A DNA stretch of 38,748 nucleotides from assembly GCA_031263485.1 (NCBI GenBank), contig JAISFS010000106.1, positions 1 through 38,748 of the forward strand. The letters are read 5' to 3'. Origin of the DNA: Deltaproteobacteria bacterium. Its GTDB lineage: Bacteria > Desulfobacterota > Desulfarculia > Adiutricales > Adiutricaceae. A program made the position numbers and the translations under genes. Within the stretch, counting starts at the first letter, position 1; every line of letters begins with the position of its first letter. The notes under the pieces are model-generated. The model made no database searches and was not told the DNA's origin. It saw nothing but the letters and a program-made list of their open reading frames with translations. Positions 9,616 through 18,458 of the stretch are shown piece by piece.

Positions 9616-10710
9616 TTATATGACGCTTAGACTATTTTTTACTATTTCCCAGGCACCATATATGGTGTTATAGTACGAATAATCAAGATGGTCTGAGCCG
9701 GAAACGAATATTTCAAAATCAACATTGTTAAAAAATCCAACCCTTTCGGGTGTTGATCGTATTCTTGCATAAGTACGTATATTAAATTCTGACTTCCAAT
9801 TCCTGCTAACAGACATATATGTAAATTCTTTCCCGTAAAATGACGAAGAGAAATGAACATCTTTGGCTTTAAGCGTCCATCTATAATCCATGATGCCTCT
9901 GTTATAAAGTCTTGATTGAGTATAGTATATTAAGCGTTGGGAAAGTGAAAACCCTGAAACTGACTCGTAAGGATAATCTCTTTCAGAATTATATAATTTG
10001 ACAATGAACAATAAACGCTTGTGAGAAGGAACATGGCTACCTGGTCTGAAGTGAAAATTTCCCGCGATGTGGAACTTATTGTTTTTCCGAATATTGCCAA
10101 ACAAAGTCCAGAATCCTTCTTCTGAATTTCCATTGCTTTTTGTAAAGCTATAATATTTAAGAAAATCCTTTATCATTTGTCGGAAAATAAATTTTCTTGC
10201 TTCATGATTTTCAGCATCTAGTAAGCCAACAGAACTGAAAATTATACATCCTTCGTTCAGGAATAAAGCCACTGCATAATCCCCGTTAAGTTGCTCATAC
10301 TCTCCTTGAGGCCAAAACATGACTGCTCTATGTTGTGTTAATTGTGACAATTCAATATCTTCTTCCCTGTTTGGTGGTAAAACTTTTGGAAAATTCGGTT
10401 TACATCGATCATTTTCAATAGTGATATCATTACGAGAAATATATGAATTCATTCTCTCAGAAAGGCGAATACTATAGCCTGGATAAACAATAGTGAATGT
10501 TAAACCTTCCAAAGGACCATCTGAGAAATAATCTGGTAAAGCAAATAATAGTGTACCTATTCGAATTTCTTTGGAATTTATTCCGGAATAATCAGGTGTC
10601 AAATCGACATAGGTATGATTATAGGAAAGAATGAAAACTGAAATAGCTATGGCTAATACAAAAACGGCATCAAACATTATTCTTAAAAGAGATCTGAATA
10701 GTTTATGCAT
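9616..10710 (-). CDS. Unrecognised membrane-anchored protein, family A copy 2
   Basis: This 364-residue protein is a close paralogue of the one at 2898-3995. Both share ILSYNHTYVDLTPD just after the membrane helix (about residues 13-30 here), the block AVMFWPQGEYEQ, an LFGNIR segment and IMDYRWT. Cys103 (DRCKPNF) and Cys155 (NEGC) match the conserved pair. The ATG at 10710 has AGAGGAG about 9 nt upstream. Unlike its relatives it ends YGAWEIVKNSLSVI rather than YGYWV-x-AKESAR. It is probably an inner-membrane protein with a periplasmic domain. It lies 429 bases downstream of the intact B gene on the same strand; co-transcription is plausible but unproven. Function unknown; a toxin-immunity or surface role is only a guess. 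Confidence 0.87.
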   Translation of the reverse strand: MHKLFRSLLRIMFDAVFVLAIAISVFILSYNHTYVDLTPDYSGINSKEIRIGTLLFALPDYFSDGPLEGLTFTIVYPGYSIRLSERMNSYISRNDITIENDRCKPNFPKVLPPNREEDIELSQLTQHRAVMFWPQGEYEQLNGDYAVALFLNEGCIIFSSVGLLDAENHEARKFIFRQMIKDFLKYYSFTKSNGNSEEGFWTLFGNIRKNNKFHIAGNFHFRPGSHVPSHKRLLFIVKLYNSERDYPYESVSGFSLSQRLIYYTQSRLYNRGIMDYRWTLKAKDVHFSSSFYGKEFTYMSVSRNWKSEFNIRTYARIRSTPERVGFFNNVDFEIFVSGSDHLDYSYYNTIYGAWEIVKNSLSVI

Positions 10711-11139
10711 CTGAATTTTCTCCTCTGCAGTTACTGAACTGATTCAGCCATTAAATGGTAGTGGAGAATAGGTGATCCATAAAGAATTAGACGAAAGGGC
10801 ATCTTTTGTCGCGACATTTGAACTTAATAGTCTGGTTTAGATTAGGCAGACATAGAATCATCGTATCAGTATCAGCGGATGGGTGCCAATAAAGAAGGGG
10901 CCGAACCTGAATTCTGGAGCTTCCTGAAATGGTTTGACAGTTCATTCATGTCGCTAAAATTCTGATTAGGTCTATGAAGTACTGAGGTTTCTTGAAGAAG
11001 ATAAATGCGTACTCCAAGAATTGAATGCTTTGAAGCTATTGTTGGCGAGAATAAGGAAGATGATGTGGGACGAATGGGAAAAGATGAAATTATCATATTT
11101 GGCATGACATCTATCCTAATCACGCGGTTGTGAAAATCG
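10711..11139. other. Spacer between family B and family A copy 2
   Basis: No supported gene. The B-proximal end resembles in patches the equivalent spacer at 4260-4397. Small antisense frames are shadows of the B gene. No terminator hairpin is obvious. Confidence 0.5.
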
Positions 11140-12270
11140 TTACAGGACACGTGCTGACTCTTTCGCCCATACCCAATAGCCGTACACGACGTTATAGTCA
11201 GGGTTGATTTGTTGTTCATCGTTAGGAATAACCATGCGAACATTGATTCCGCCGATGAAATTGTTTGAAGCAGTACCAGTACCAGTATCTGCATTTCTTT
11301 TTCCATTTGACGTAGCAATGAATTGGACAGCATGCTTTTTTCTGGCAATCGAGATTTCTATCTGTTCACTTCCGGAATATCGCGAGGAAAATTGAAAATC
11401 ACCGTACATGTGTGCCCATCTGTAATTCATGATGTTTATAGCTTGAGATCTATTTTTTACAAATGTATTCAATCGGCGGGATAGTGATGTTTTACCCCAT
11501 GAAAGATGATTCCCATATGGCCCACTGAAATTATTGAAGCTGATTTGAAAATATACAGCGGCATCAGAAAATTGTTTCTCAGCATTGCTGATAAAACTAA
11601 AGGTGGTTTTGGTCTTGAAAAATGTGTTTTGCCTGATGATTCCAAGTGCGGTTCTAAAGATTGTGCCCGAATCATGATCTATGGCAGAATAAAACCTATA
11701 ATAGTTTAAAAATCCGAATATTTTATTTCTAAAGTCTGACATTCTTTCTTTTTGATTAATTTCTGGATCGATATCAGCTTTCAATATAGCGCATCCGCTA
11801 CTAAGAAAAAATACTGCAAAATAATAGTTAATGTGATCAGGTAATAATTCTTTTGGGGTAAGCAAAAATGTGCGATAATGAGAAAAATCTGATAATTCAT
11901 CATCCTCTTCAAGGATATAATCGTTAAAATCGCGGCCGTAGCACGGGTTTTCTAAAGGACGTGGAATATTTTCGTCATCGGTATTAGGATATACGGTCTC
12001 AGACAGTTCCATGCGATAACTTGGATAAGTGGTATGGATCTCGGTAATGGTCGGAGATACCAATGAGAAAAATTCCGGTAATTCAAATGACACGTCCCCG
12101 ACCTTGAATTTGGAAAATGGTACGCCTAAAAATTTAGGTGATAATTTGACTTTCGTAAAATCAAAATAACCAATAATGACAAAAACAGCAACTACTAGCA
12201 TAAATATTGCACCGACTATAGCCAGTGATATACGGCATAATGGTCGTAACAGCTTTTTAATCAGTTTCAT
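11140..12270 (-). CDS. Unrecognised membrane-anchored protein, family B intact copy
   Basis: This 376-residue protein is not recognised. A basic N-terminus (MKLIKKLLRPLCR) leads into a hydrophobic helix (about residues 14-35), then VGDVSFELPEFFSL (58-70), Cys110 (NPCYGRDF), a YFAVFFLSSGC block with Cys160, FRNKIFGFLNYYRF, NIMNYRW, DFQFSSRYSG and the tail YGYWVWAKESARVL. The same order of motifs occurs in the family A proteins, so A and B are distant paralogues. Cysteine spacing (about 50 residues) is conserved in all four copies, as expected for an extracytoplasmic disulfide. The ATG at 12270 has GGAGGAG about 10 nt upstream. It is AT-rich relative to the housekeeping genes. The inactivated copy is at 4398-5638. 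Confidence 0.87.
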   Translation of the reverse strand: MKLIKKLLRPLCRISLAIVGAIFMLVVAVFVIIGYFDFTKVKLSPKFLGVPFSKFKVGDVSFELPEFFSLVSPTITEIHTTYPSYRMELSETVYPNTDDENIPRPLENPCYGRDFNDYILEEDDELSDFSHYRTFLLTPKELLPDHINYYFAVFFLSSGCAILKADIDPEINQKERMSDFRNKIFGFLNYYRFYSAIDHDSGTIFRTALGIIRQNTFFKTKTTFSFISNAEKQFSDAAVYFQISFNNFSGPYGNHLSWGKTSLSRRLNTFVKNRSQAINIMNYRWAHMYGDFQFSSRYSGSEQIEISIARKKHAVQFIATSNGKRNADTGTGTASNNFIGGINVRMVIPNDEQQINPDYNVVYGYWVWAKESARVL

Positions 12271-13341
12271 ATTTCCGGATCTCCTCCAGACGTGGATATT
12301 AGAATAGTATTGTCATGCCGACAGTATGAAAGATGGTCTGAACATTTGAATGATGAATGATGCGAAAAAAGACAATGCGGACAGTTCGCCGATATTTTCT
12401 TGGAGTTACTGGAAAATCCAGAGAGATGGTGGTATAATTATCGCTGTTTAAGCTTGGTCAGGAATTTGGCCAAACCGCATTTACTACATGGTTAATGGCA
12501 TGACGACAGTGTATTCCCCGTCTAACCGGCACTGTTGAAACGAATCGGAACGTATGAAAGCACAGAATCATCGAAAAAGGTATAGAGGATGCTGGTTGAA
12601 TCCAGATATTCAGTAAAAATATGGATTCGTTCTGAGGTGGCAGAGCGGGTGTCACAAATGGTTGGCAAGGTTCCAAGATGTGAAAGAGTTGGTATAGTGA
12701 ACGTCCACCAGGGTTTTACGTGGGCTGACCACAGTGACAAATAAAGGCTGTCGTATACCGGCCCGCTGTCTTAGGGTGGGGCAGATCAGACTTCCTCACA
12801 AGGTGATATCGTGAACCACGCTAAAGATTTGGGGCAAATAATTACCAGCGCTTCCGATGGGTCGGCAACATCGTGATTCGAAAAGTCAGCTCGGGAATCG
12901 ACCACGTGTTTTGGGGCAAGTTTGGGCTTGCTCGTCCTATTCGCAGGGGCTCTGTCTGGAGAAGTTTGCCGCCACGATCAAGAATTCGGCTTCACGCCGA
13001 CACGGCTTGGCCTTGAGCCTGGGAGCAAGTGGCCTTGTCCAGCGGTAAGGGGTTCAGGCGTCTGAAGTTGGCAATAAAAATCGGGCAGTTCTTATCAAAT
13101 CTTATGCTTTGAATGGCTTCTTGTCAATTGCGATAAATACTGTAAAGAATGCTTCACAGATCAGGTATATAGCAATCTTGGCAATTCGATATTTGATTAT
13201 CAATGTAAAGTCTATTTCACGGCTAGTAGAGAAAATTCTGAATTCAATGGTGTTTAGACCTCATCTGGTGTGCATTGATAATCACGCATAAGTTTTCGGT
13301 CAAGCAGAAGCGGCTTGAAAGTCAAAGGTCGAACCTTAATA

Positions 13342-13386
13342 AAGAAAGCCTCCGATCTGCCTTGAAGGCTTACCGGAGGCTTTCTT
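13342..13386. repeat. 13-bp perfect inverted repeat / hairpin
   Basis: AAGAAAGCCTCCG (13342-13354) is exactly complementary to CGGAGGCTTTCTT (13374-13386), with a 19-nt loop that itself contains GCCTT/AAGGC. Transcribed left to right the stem ends in GGCTTTCTT, giving a terminator-like outline. No gene ends nearby, so it may be a relic. Confidence 0.6.
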
Positions 13387-13825
13387 GACGCTGAGTGGGA
13401 AAAATCTAGAGCTGTTTTCAGGAGAGTGCGAACGAAGCTGCACATAAAATGCATGAAAGGGAGAACTGTAATTTCCGTACGTAATAAGCTGAAATCACTA
13501 AAAAAAAGGTACAAAGACGGAAACTCGGGGACACTAGGGCGTGAATTTTATTGCGCGGTCATACAGCCGCAGATATGACTCTGTGTCACTGTCCTGCTTT
13601 TATGACATACGGCATGCGGAATAGCCAGGATTGATGTGAACTGAAATTTACAGTCCGCTTATGGTTTCCTTAACTTGCTGATATCAATGATTATATCACC
13701 TGCTTGAGATGGTTCGCGAGTGCCTCGGCCAGAGCCAGTGGTTGTTCCGGGAGGGCGGTTGAAAGGATCAAGGGCTCAAGTAGGAGGAGCATAATTGCGA
13801 TGACGGCTCACAGTACCCCTGACAG

Positions 13826-13845
13826 GTGTGCGGAAAGTTGCACAC
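13826..13845. promoter_or_regulatory. Hexamer dyad, candidate activator (UAS) site
   Basis: GTGTGC (13826-13831) and GCACAC (13840-13845) form a perfect inverted repeat with an 8-nt spacer. It lies about 72-90 bp upstream of the sigma-54-type promoter, the usual distance range for enhancer-binding activator sites. The regulator cannot be identified from the sequence. Confidence 0.45.
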
Positions 13846-13916
13846 TTGGCGGGAAAAAAACTAAATCGTGAGGACTATGTCGCATTAAATATCTGATAAA
13901 ACTAATAAAATATGAT

Positions 13917-13933
13917 TGGCATAAGGGTTGCTA
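13917..13933 (+). promoter_or_regulatory. Sigma-54-type promoter of the J-domain gene
   Basis: TGGCAT-N5-TTGCTA has the exact -24 (GG) to -12 (GC) spacing of the sigma-54 consensus (TGGCAC-N5-TTGC), with one deviation in the -24 box. It lies 36 bp upstream of the ATG at 13970, and an upstream dyad is positioned as an enhancer would be. The promoter call is by consensus match only. Confidence 0.6.
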
Positions 13934-13969
13934 TAGTGATGTCGTGTTTTAAACCACTGGAGGCCCGAA

Positions 13970-14593
13970 ATGGTAACCGACTCCCTGTATCGCGAACTTG
14001 ACCTGAACGAGGGCGCGAGCGTCAACGAGATCAAGGCCGCCTACAGGAAGGTGGCGAAGAGTTGCCACCCGGACGCCGCGGCCGAATCGGCCGACCCCGA
14101 CAGGTTCTCCCGGGCCAACGCGGCGTACCGGAGCCTCTTGAAGGAGGTTATGGTGGCCCTGAAGACCGGGAAGCAGGCCGCCTCCAAGGAGCTTTCCGGG
14201 GGGAACGTGTCCCCCTGCAAATTTATCGGCAGAAAGTCCGTCGGGCTTGACGTTTTTTACGATGTCCTGGTCCAGGCTCCAGCCGTTGGCGGCCAGACGG
14301 TCATCCGGCTTCCGTGGTCGCGTCAGGATGCCTGTCCACGTTGCCTGGGACAGGGCGAGACCATGAAGCGTTCAGGAGGCGGCTTTGTCTACAGGCCTTG
14401 CACCTGCCCCCGTTGTCAGGGTAGGGGTTTCGTGGAGGAGGACCGCACGGTCACCCTGTCGCTCACCTCCGACATGCTCGCCAGAGGCAGGGTCAGGGTC
14501 CGGAATGCCGGTAGCTACCTTCCCAGGGAAGGTCGGAGGGGAGATCTCATCGTGAATCTCCGAGTCACTGAGAAGCTCCCGCGCTCCAACTAG
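13970..14593 (+). CDS. J-domain co-chaperone with single Cys-rich zinc centre
   Basis: This 207-residue DnaJ-like protein should stimulate an Hsp70 (DnaK) ATPase in the cytoplasm. The N-terminal J domain (about residues 5-62) carries the essential HPD motif at 33-35 after the AAYRKVAK helix. There is no clear Gly/Phe-rich segment. A reduced zinc module follows: CPRCLGQG (122-129) and CPRCQGRG (146-153), two CxxCxGxG repeats instead of the four in true DnaJ. The last 55 residues (RVRVRNAG...RRGDLIVNL) resemble part of the DnaJ C-terminal beta domain, so the protein is about half the usual length (DnaJ about 370 residues) but not frameshifted. The start has TGGAGG 7 nt upstream and a sigma-54-type promoter just above. 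It could be a specialised co-chaperone rather than the housekeeping DnaJ. Confidence 0.88.
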   Translation: MVTDSLYRELDLNEGASVNEIKAAYRKVAKSCHPDAAAESADPDRFSRANAAYRSLLKEVMVALKTGKQAASKELSGGNVSPCKFIGRKSVGLDVFYDVLVQAPAVGGQTVIRLPWSRQDACPRCLGQGETMKRSGGGFVYRPCTCPRCQGRGFVEEDRTVTLSLTSDMLARGRVRVRNAGSYLPREGRRGDLIVNLRVTEKLPRSN

Positions 14594-14683
14594 TGCCGAG
14601 GTTCCCTCCGGCCACGGGGGGAGAGCTCGCGAATTGAATGGCCCCGTCGTGTTTTTGACGTCTGGCGGCAAAGATCCATCCAG

Positions 14684-14709
14684 AGGCGGGGGGCGCAGGC
14701 TCCCCGCCT
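14684..14709 (+). terminator. Hairpin downstream of the J-domain gene
   Basis: AGGCGGGG (14684-14691) and CCCCGCCT (14702-14709) pair perfectly around a 10-nt loop, followed by TAATCATT rather than a run of T. A weaker stem with G-T pairing lies closer to the stop codon (14603-14622). Either could end the transcript. Confidence 0.4.
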
Positions 14710-15135
14710 TAATCATTGGCAGGGTTGAGGAGATTCGTGGGAGGCCAAGTGAATCCGGAGAGACTCACGGACTTCGTGAGCGTTAAACGATGTTTGGGTT
14801 CAGAGGTTGGATGGGGAGTCGGAGCGGCTTGAGGGGGGCGGAATGGGGGTGATTGGAGGCGTTTAGGTTTGACTGTCGGCGAGACGGAGTGTTGGGATGC
14901 TCAGGATAAAGGGAAAGGCGCTTAGAAAAGAAAGTTGCGTTACCGTACCGGGCATAACTGAGGTCGGCCTTGAAAAGTCACGAATTCTGACCATATCGAC
15001 CCGGAGCGTCGGTTAATCGTATTTTTCGGGTAAGTCCTGTCAAGGTCAACAAACATACGGTCGATGTCTGCTTGAAAATTACAGATATCGGCGGCAGAGC
15101 GGCAGAAGCCGCTCGATTTCGGGAAATAATGTCTG

Positions 15136-15216
15136 ATATCGGCGGTTTGAAGGGCGACATAGGGGAATGACGCCTGGCGTCGGCGGTTTGAAAGGGGACA
15201 TCGGGGAATGACGTCC
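15136..15216. repeat. Imperfect tandem duplication, 41-bp period
   Basis: Two 40-bp units share the blocks TCGGCGGTTTGAA, GACAT and GGGGAATGACG and differ at a handful of positions. More diverged pieces of the same word set lie on both sides. It is non-coding as far as can be seen. Confidence 0.7.
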
Positions 15217-16102
15217 GGAATCGATGGCGGGATGGAAGACTTCAGCGTGTTGGTTCCCGAAATAGGCGTAGCGGCTCCTGATGTCGGCATAACGCCCCTA
15301 ACGTCGGAGTGACGGCTCCTTGACGTGGGTGGAACTGTGACGAGTGTCTTGGCGTGAGGCCCGGTATCGGCTGACAATTGGACGGCATGGGAGGGAGGGG
15401 ACGGGCGGGAAGACGGATAGTCAGCCGGGATAGGTTCGCTGAAAGTTGGCGTCAGTCGAGCGACATCCGAAAGAAGGCGAGTTATTCCTCAAGGAGGCTG
15501 AAAAATCCTTGAGACTCCCCCAACTACCTTATAGAAGTGTGGGGGGCCTGCCGATAAAAGAGAAAAGCGCAGCGGCCAAAGCGATGATGGCCGGCTGTTC
15601 CGGGGGCGGGAAACGTTCACCCGGACGGGGCGCTAATGCAGGAAACACGCAGCCCCCGATTTGGAAGCATACAGCCGCATCGGAGGCGATTTCGCGCGAT
15701 CGCGGCTATCCGGCACGTAGGCCGCCGTAGCACGTCCCGGTCCCGATAAGGGAATCGGGGGCGGTGGGGATGACTTTGACTTTGTTCCGGGCGCAGGCCC
15801 GGAACATCGTGTCCCGGAGCATGTCGTAAGCCGATCGCCGAAGGTACGGCTTCCCGCTTCCGGAAACCATTACCGGGAGCTTCAGGTCGCCGGAGTGAGC
15901 CGGGCGGTAGCGCAGGTTCCAGCGTGGCCCCCCCCCGCGCCGATGGTACCCCAGACCTCCTGCCTGCCGTTTCGGGAGGCGCCCCAGGCGCCCCCGGCGG
16001 GGCGAACGGGGCCGGAGGGCGCCGCCAGACCGGGCCGCTTGACGGCGGGCAAACCTCAAAGGCATGCAAAACTACAGTGTTAGGGGGAGAGCCTGCAAGG
16101 GG

Positions 16103-16130
16103 TTGACAAATCCCGGGCATCTTGTATTTT
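16103..16130 (+). promoter_or_regulatory. Sigma-70-type promoter upstream of the lytic transglycosylase
   Basis: A perfect TTGACA (16103-16108) and a TATTTT -10 box (16125-16130) are separated by 16 bp, in an otherwise GC-rich context. It points at the gene starting at 16297, leaving a leader of about 160 nt. Confidence 0.55.
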
Positions 16131-16296
16131 AGGCGAGTCAATAACACATCATTTCGAAAGGCTGCAAAAATAGAGCTTGCCATAAATCGCAAATCAGTTT
16201 AATATCTGCGGGTTCATTGGCAATTCCCACAAAACGGCCTTCCGTCTATCCTCGGAGCCTTCCCGTCCCTACCGGGCAGTCTTCCCTGGCGCTTTT

Positions 16297-17250
16297 ATGA
16301 GTCGAACCCTCCCAATCCGGGAAAGCCTTGCGCTTTTCATGCTCGCGCTTATCCTCCCCTCCTGCCGCGCCATTGAGCAGGGGCAGGCGGAGCAGGCGAC
16401 GGGAGTCCTCCCTCAGCCCCGTGTGCATGCGGGCGACCTGGGAGAGCCCGGGGTCCGCAAGACGGACTTCCAGCTCCCCGCTTCCCCCATGATTTGCGGG
16501 GCCCGCATCCCGATCGACCGTCCCGCGGTCCGGGAGAGGCTGGAATTCGAGTTCCTGCTCCTGGTGCATAACCCCGCCCAGGTGGAGCTCTGGCGCAGGC
16601 GGGCTCTCCGCTACTTCCCCCTCATCGAATCCTCGCTCAGAAACGTAGGCCTTCCCGATGACCTGAAATACCTTGCCGTCGGCGAGAGTGATTTGCGTCC
16701 GCTGGCGGTCTCGCCCGCAGGGGCGGCCGGGCTGTGGCAGTTCATGCCTTCGACGGCCAGGGGATTCGGGGTGAAGGTCTCCCGCGCCGAGGACCAGAGG
16801 CTTTTGGCGGACGTGGCCCTCCCGGCGGGGCTCGAATTCCTGCGTGAGCTCAACGGGCGCTTCGGGGACTGGCCCCTCGCCATGGCCGCCTACAACGCGG
16901 GTGGCGGTCGGGTCTCCCAGGCCTTAAGCGGGCAGGGGGCCTCCGATTACTGGGAGCTGAACCTGCCGAAGGAGACCGAGCGCTACGTCTACCGCATAGC
17001 CGCGATAAAGCTCGTGATGGAGGGCGCCCCGGCCTACGGCTTCAATGACCGTGCCCCGTCAGGGCTCTACGCGCCCCGTAATTTCGACCAGGAGACCCTG
17101 ACCTTCCCGAAGGGGACAACCTGGGCATCGTTGGCGGCCCGCTACGGCTGCCCCTACAAGGAGCTCAAGCTCCTGAACCCTCACCTGGCATCCCGATCGG
17201 TTTTGGAGGGCGGCCCGTACGTCTTCCGGACCCCTAAGAAGTCAGTCTGA
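16297..17250 (+). CDS. MltD-type membrane-bound lytic transglycosylase
   Basis: This 317-residue enzyme would cleave peptidoglycan glycan strands, forming 1,6-anhydromuramic ends, in the periplasm. The N-terminus is a signal sequence with a lipobox-like LPSC (Cys23 would be lipidated; the Pro at -2 is unusual). The region LWRRRALRYFPLIESSLRNVG (about 99-118) is the typical MltD lead-in. The SLT domain shows the catalytic Glu130 in GESDLRP, the SPAGAAGLWQFMPSTA block (139-154) and AAYNAGGGRV (198-207). The last 50 residues (TWASLAARYGCPYKELKLLNP) look like a single degenerate LysM repeat. No Shine-Dalgarno is evident before the ATG, but the signal sequence starts immediately, supporting this start. 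It stands alone, with a promoter candidate at 16103. Confidence 0.9.
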   Translation: MSRTLPIRESLALFMLALILPSCRAIEQGQAEQATGVLPQPRVHAGDLGEPGVRKTDFQLPASPMICGARIPIDRPAVRERLEFEFLLLVHNPAQVELWRRRALRYFPLIESSLRNVGLPDDLKYLAVGESDLRPLAVSPAGAAGLWQFMPSTARGFGVKVSRAEDQRLLADVALPAGLEFLRELNGRFGDWPLAMAAYNAGGGRVSQALSGQGASDYWELNLPKETERYVYRIAAIKLVMEGAPAYGFNDRAPSGLYAPRNFDQETLTFPKGTTWASLAARYGCPYKELKLLNPHLASRSVLEGGPYVFRTPKKSV

Positions 17251-17431
17251 CCCTGGCTTGGATCTTGCATTGATATTAGGCGACCAGGCCTTTCGGTCGG
17301 GACCGTGTCAGGGGCCCGTCCGGTAGGCCGGCGGCGCGGGCGCCCTAACCCGCCCCGTTTCGTCCTCCCCCGAGGCCTCGGTCCGGGGTGAACACTCCTC
17401 GGCACTTCCTTGACACGAAGGAAGGTGGAAG

Positions 17432-17656
17432 ATGGCAACCGATCTGACGACAACCAACGATAGCAAGCGAAAGAACACCTGCCCCGCATGTAACAGCGCC
17501 CCAACCTGTTGCTGGTACGAGACCGCCGGCGCGTTCGGGGGGGACTGCACCAACCGCACGACCCTTGTCTGCCAGCTGAGGCGCGAGGAGGTCTTCAGCG
17601 GCCAGGGCATCCCCTCCCGAAGGGAAAAGAAGGCGTTCGCGAGGGCCAACAGTTGA
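17432..17656 (+). CDS. Small cysteine-rich hypothetical protein
   Basis: A possible 74-residue protein, not recognised. It has six cysteines (17, 20, 26, 27, 39, 47), beginning with a CPAC pair, which suggests a small zinc-binding protein or zinc ribbon, and a basic C-terminus. GGAAGGTGG lies a few bases upstream of the ATG. It starts 181 bases after the lytic transglycosylase stop, same strand. Overlapping frames on both strands are also open, so coding is uncertain; the RBS and the Cys pattern are the only support. Confidence 0.4.
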   Translation: MATDLTTTNDSKRKNTCPACNSAPTCCWYETAGAFGGDCTNRTTLVCQLRREEVFSGQGIPSRREKKAFARANS

Positions 17657-18458
17657 TTTTTCGCGGCACCGGGCTCCGGCTCTCCCTTTCGGGACCGAGT
17701 TGCGGGGGCTTCCACGGGATATAGGCCGTATAAAACGTTTCGCGAACGTTCGACCGGTCCCGGTGGTGTCGCACGGAGCGTTTAATTCCCCCTGGACGGG
17801 GAACTGGCCCTGAGGCGAGGCAAAAACGAAACACCTGACCCCCTGTAGCAGGCACCCTGACGAACGGACCCTCCCGATGACCGAATCGATGTTGGCGCCT
17901 ATGGCACCATCCGCTTGCCTCCCGTCGGCTTGATACGTCGGTTTGATATCGCATATCATACTTAAACGTCCGCCTATCCTACGACAGTAGGTTTCCAAAA
18001 CAGCGGTTTTTCCGGGGGTCGTGTCGGCCTCCTGCCCGTACCCGGTGATGTACCGGACTCCCTTCTTACCGAACGTCCGTCCTGACGCAGCATTCAACAA
18101 CCGGCAGTATCCGTAGCCTCGTTGCCTTTCGCGTCGAGGGCCTGCTCCCTCGGTTCCCAGATCTCCCTTCGGGGCCAGACGGCCCGCGCCTGCGGTGTCC
18201 GGATGCCCCTGCCTCAGTGAGCTTCGGCTCCCTTCCCCCATCGGATCAAGCTTTTGGCCTTATACCCTCCGCAGATCCTCCCGACCGGCCCAGCCATCGG
18301 CCCGGTATTTCCGCTCTTCCTGTTGCTCCAACTCCCGCAAAATCAAAGAATTCTTCAGTCCGCCTTCCGGTCAGTCAGGAAAGCGCCGCCATCGGTTGCC
18401 CGCCGCAGCCTTATGGCAACGCTATGCCCGGCTCGAGGCCTTTTGGCTACAGTTTCGG
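17657..18458. other. 0.8-kb gene-free stretch
   Basis: No recognisable gene. A 298-codon minus-strand frame (17345-18241) is open but has low-complexity composition without motifs and overlaps the Cys-rich gene. The plus frame upstream of the HAD gene is open to 18195 but does not resemble the HAD family there. Confidence 0.5.

Larger units (their letters stand above)
12271..13969. other. 1.7-kb gene-free stretch upstream of the J-domain gene
   Basis: No recognisable coding sequence. It contains a 13-bp-stem inverted repeat (13342-13386) and, at its right end, a perfect hexamer dyad (13826-13845) followed by a sigma-54-type promoter (13917-13933). Base composition changes from AT-rich to GC-rich at its right edge. 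Confidence 0.55.
14594..16296. other. 1.7-kb gene-free stretch with degenerate repeats
   Basis: No recognisable gene. It holds two imperfect 40-bp repeats with 41-bp period (15136-15175 and 15177-15216), plus scattered shorter relatives (TCGGCGG, GTCGG-type words) from 15080 to 15320. The 3' end of a minus-strand frame (15706 to about 15880, ending GTGTCYGGLRAG) looks faintly protein-like but matches nothing I know. A good sigma-70 promoter sits at 16103-16130. Confidence 0.5.

Noticed and set aside
17345..18241. 298-codon minus-strand frame
   Set aside because: Low-complexity Arg/Gly-rich translation without motifs or start signal; overlaps a better small frame.
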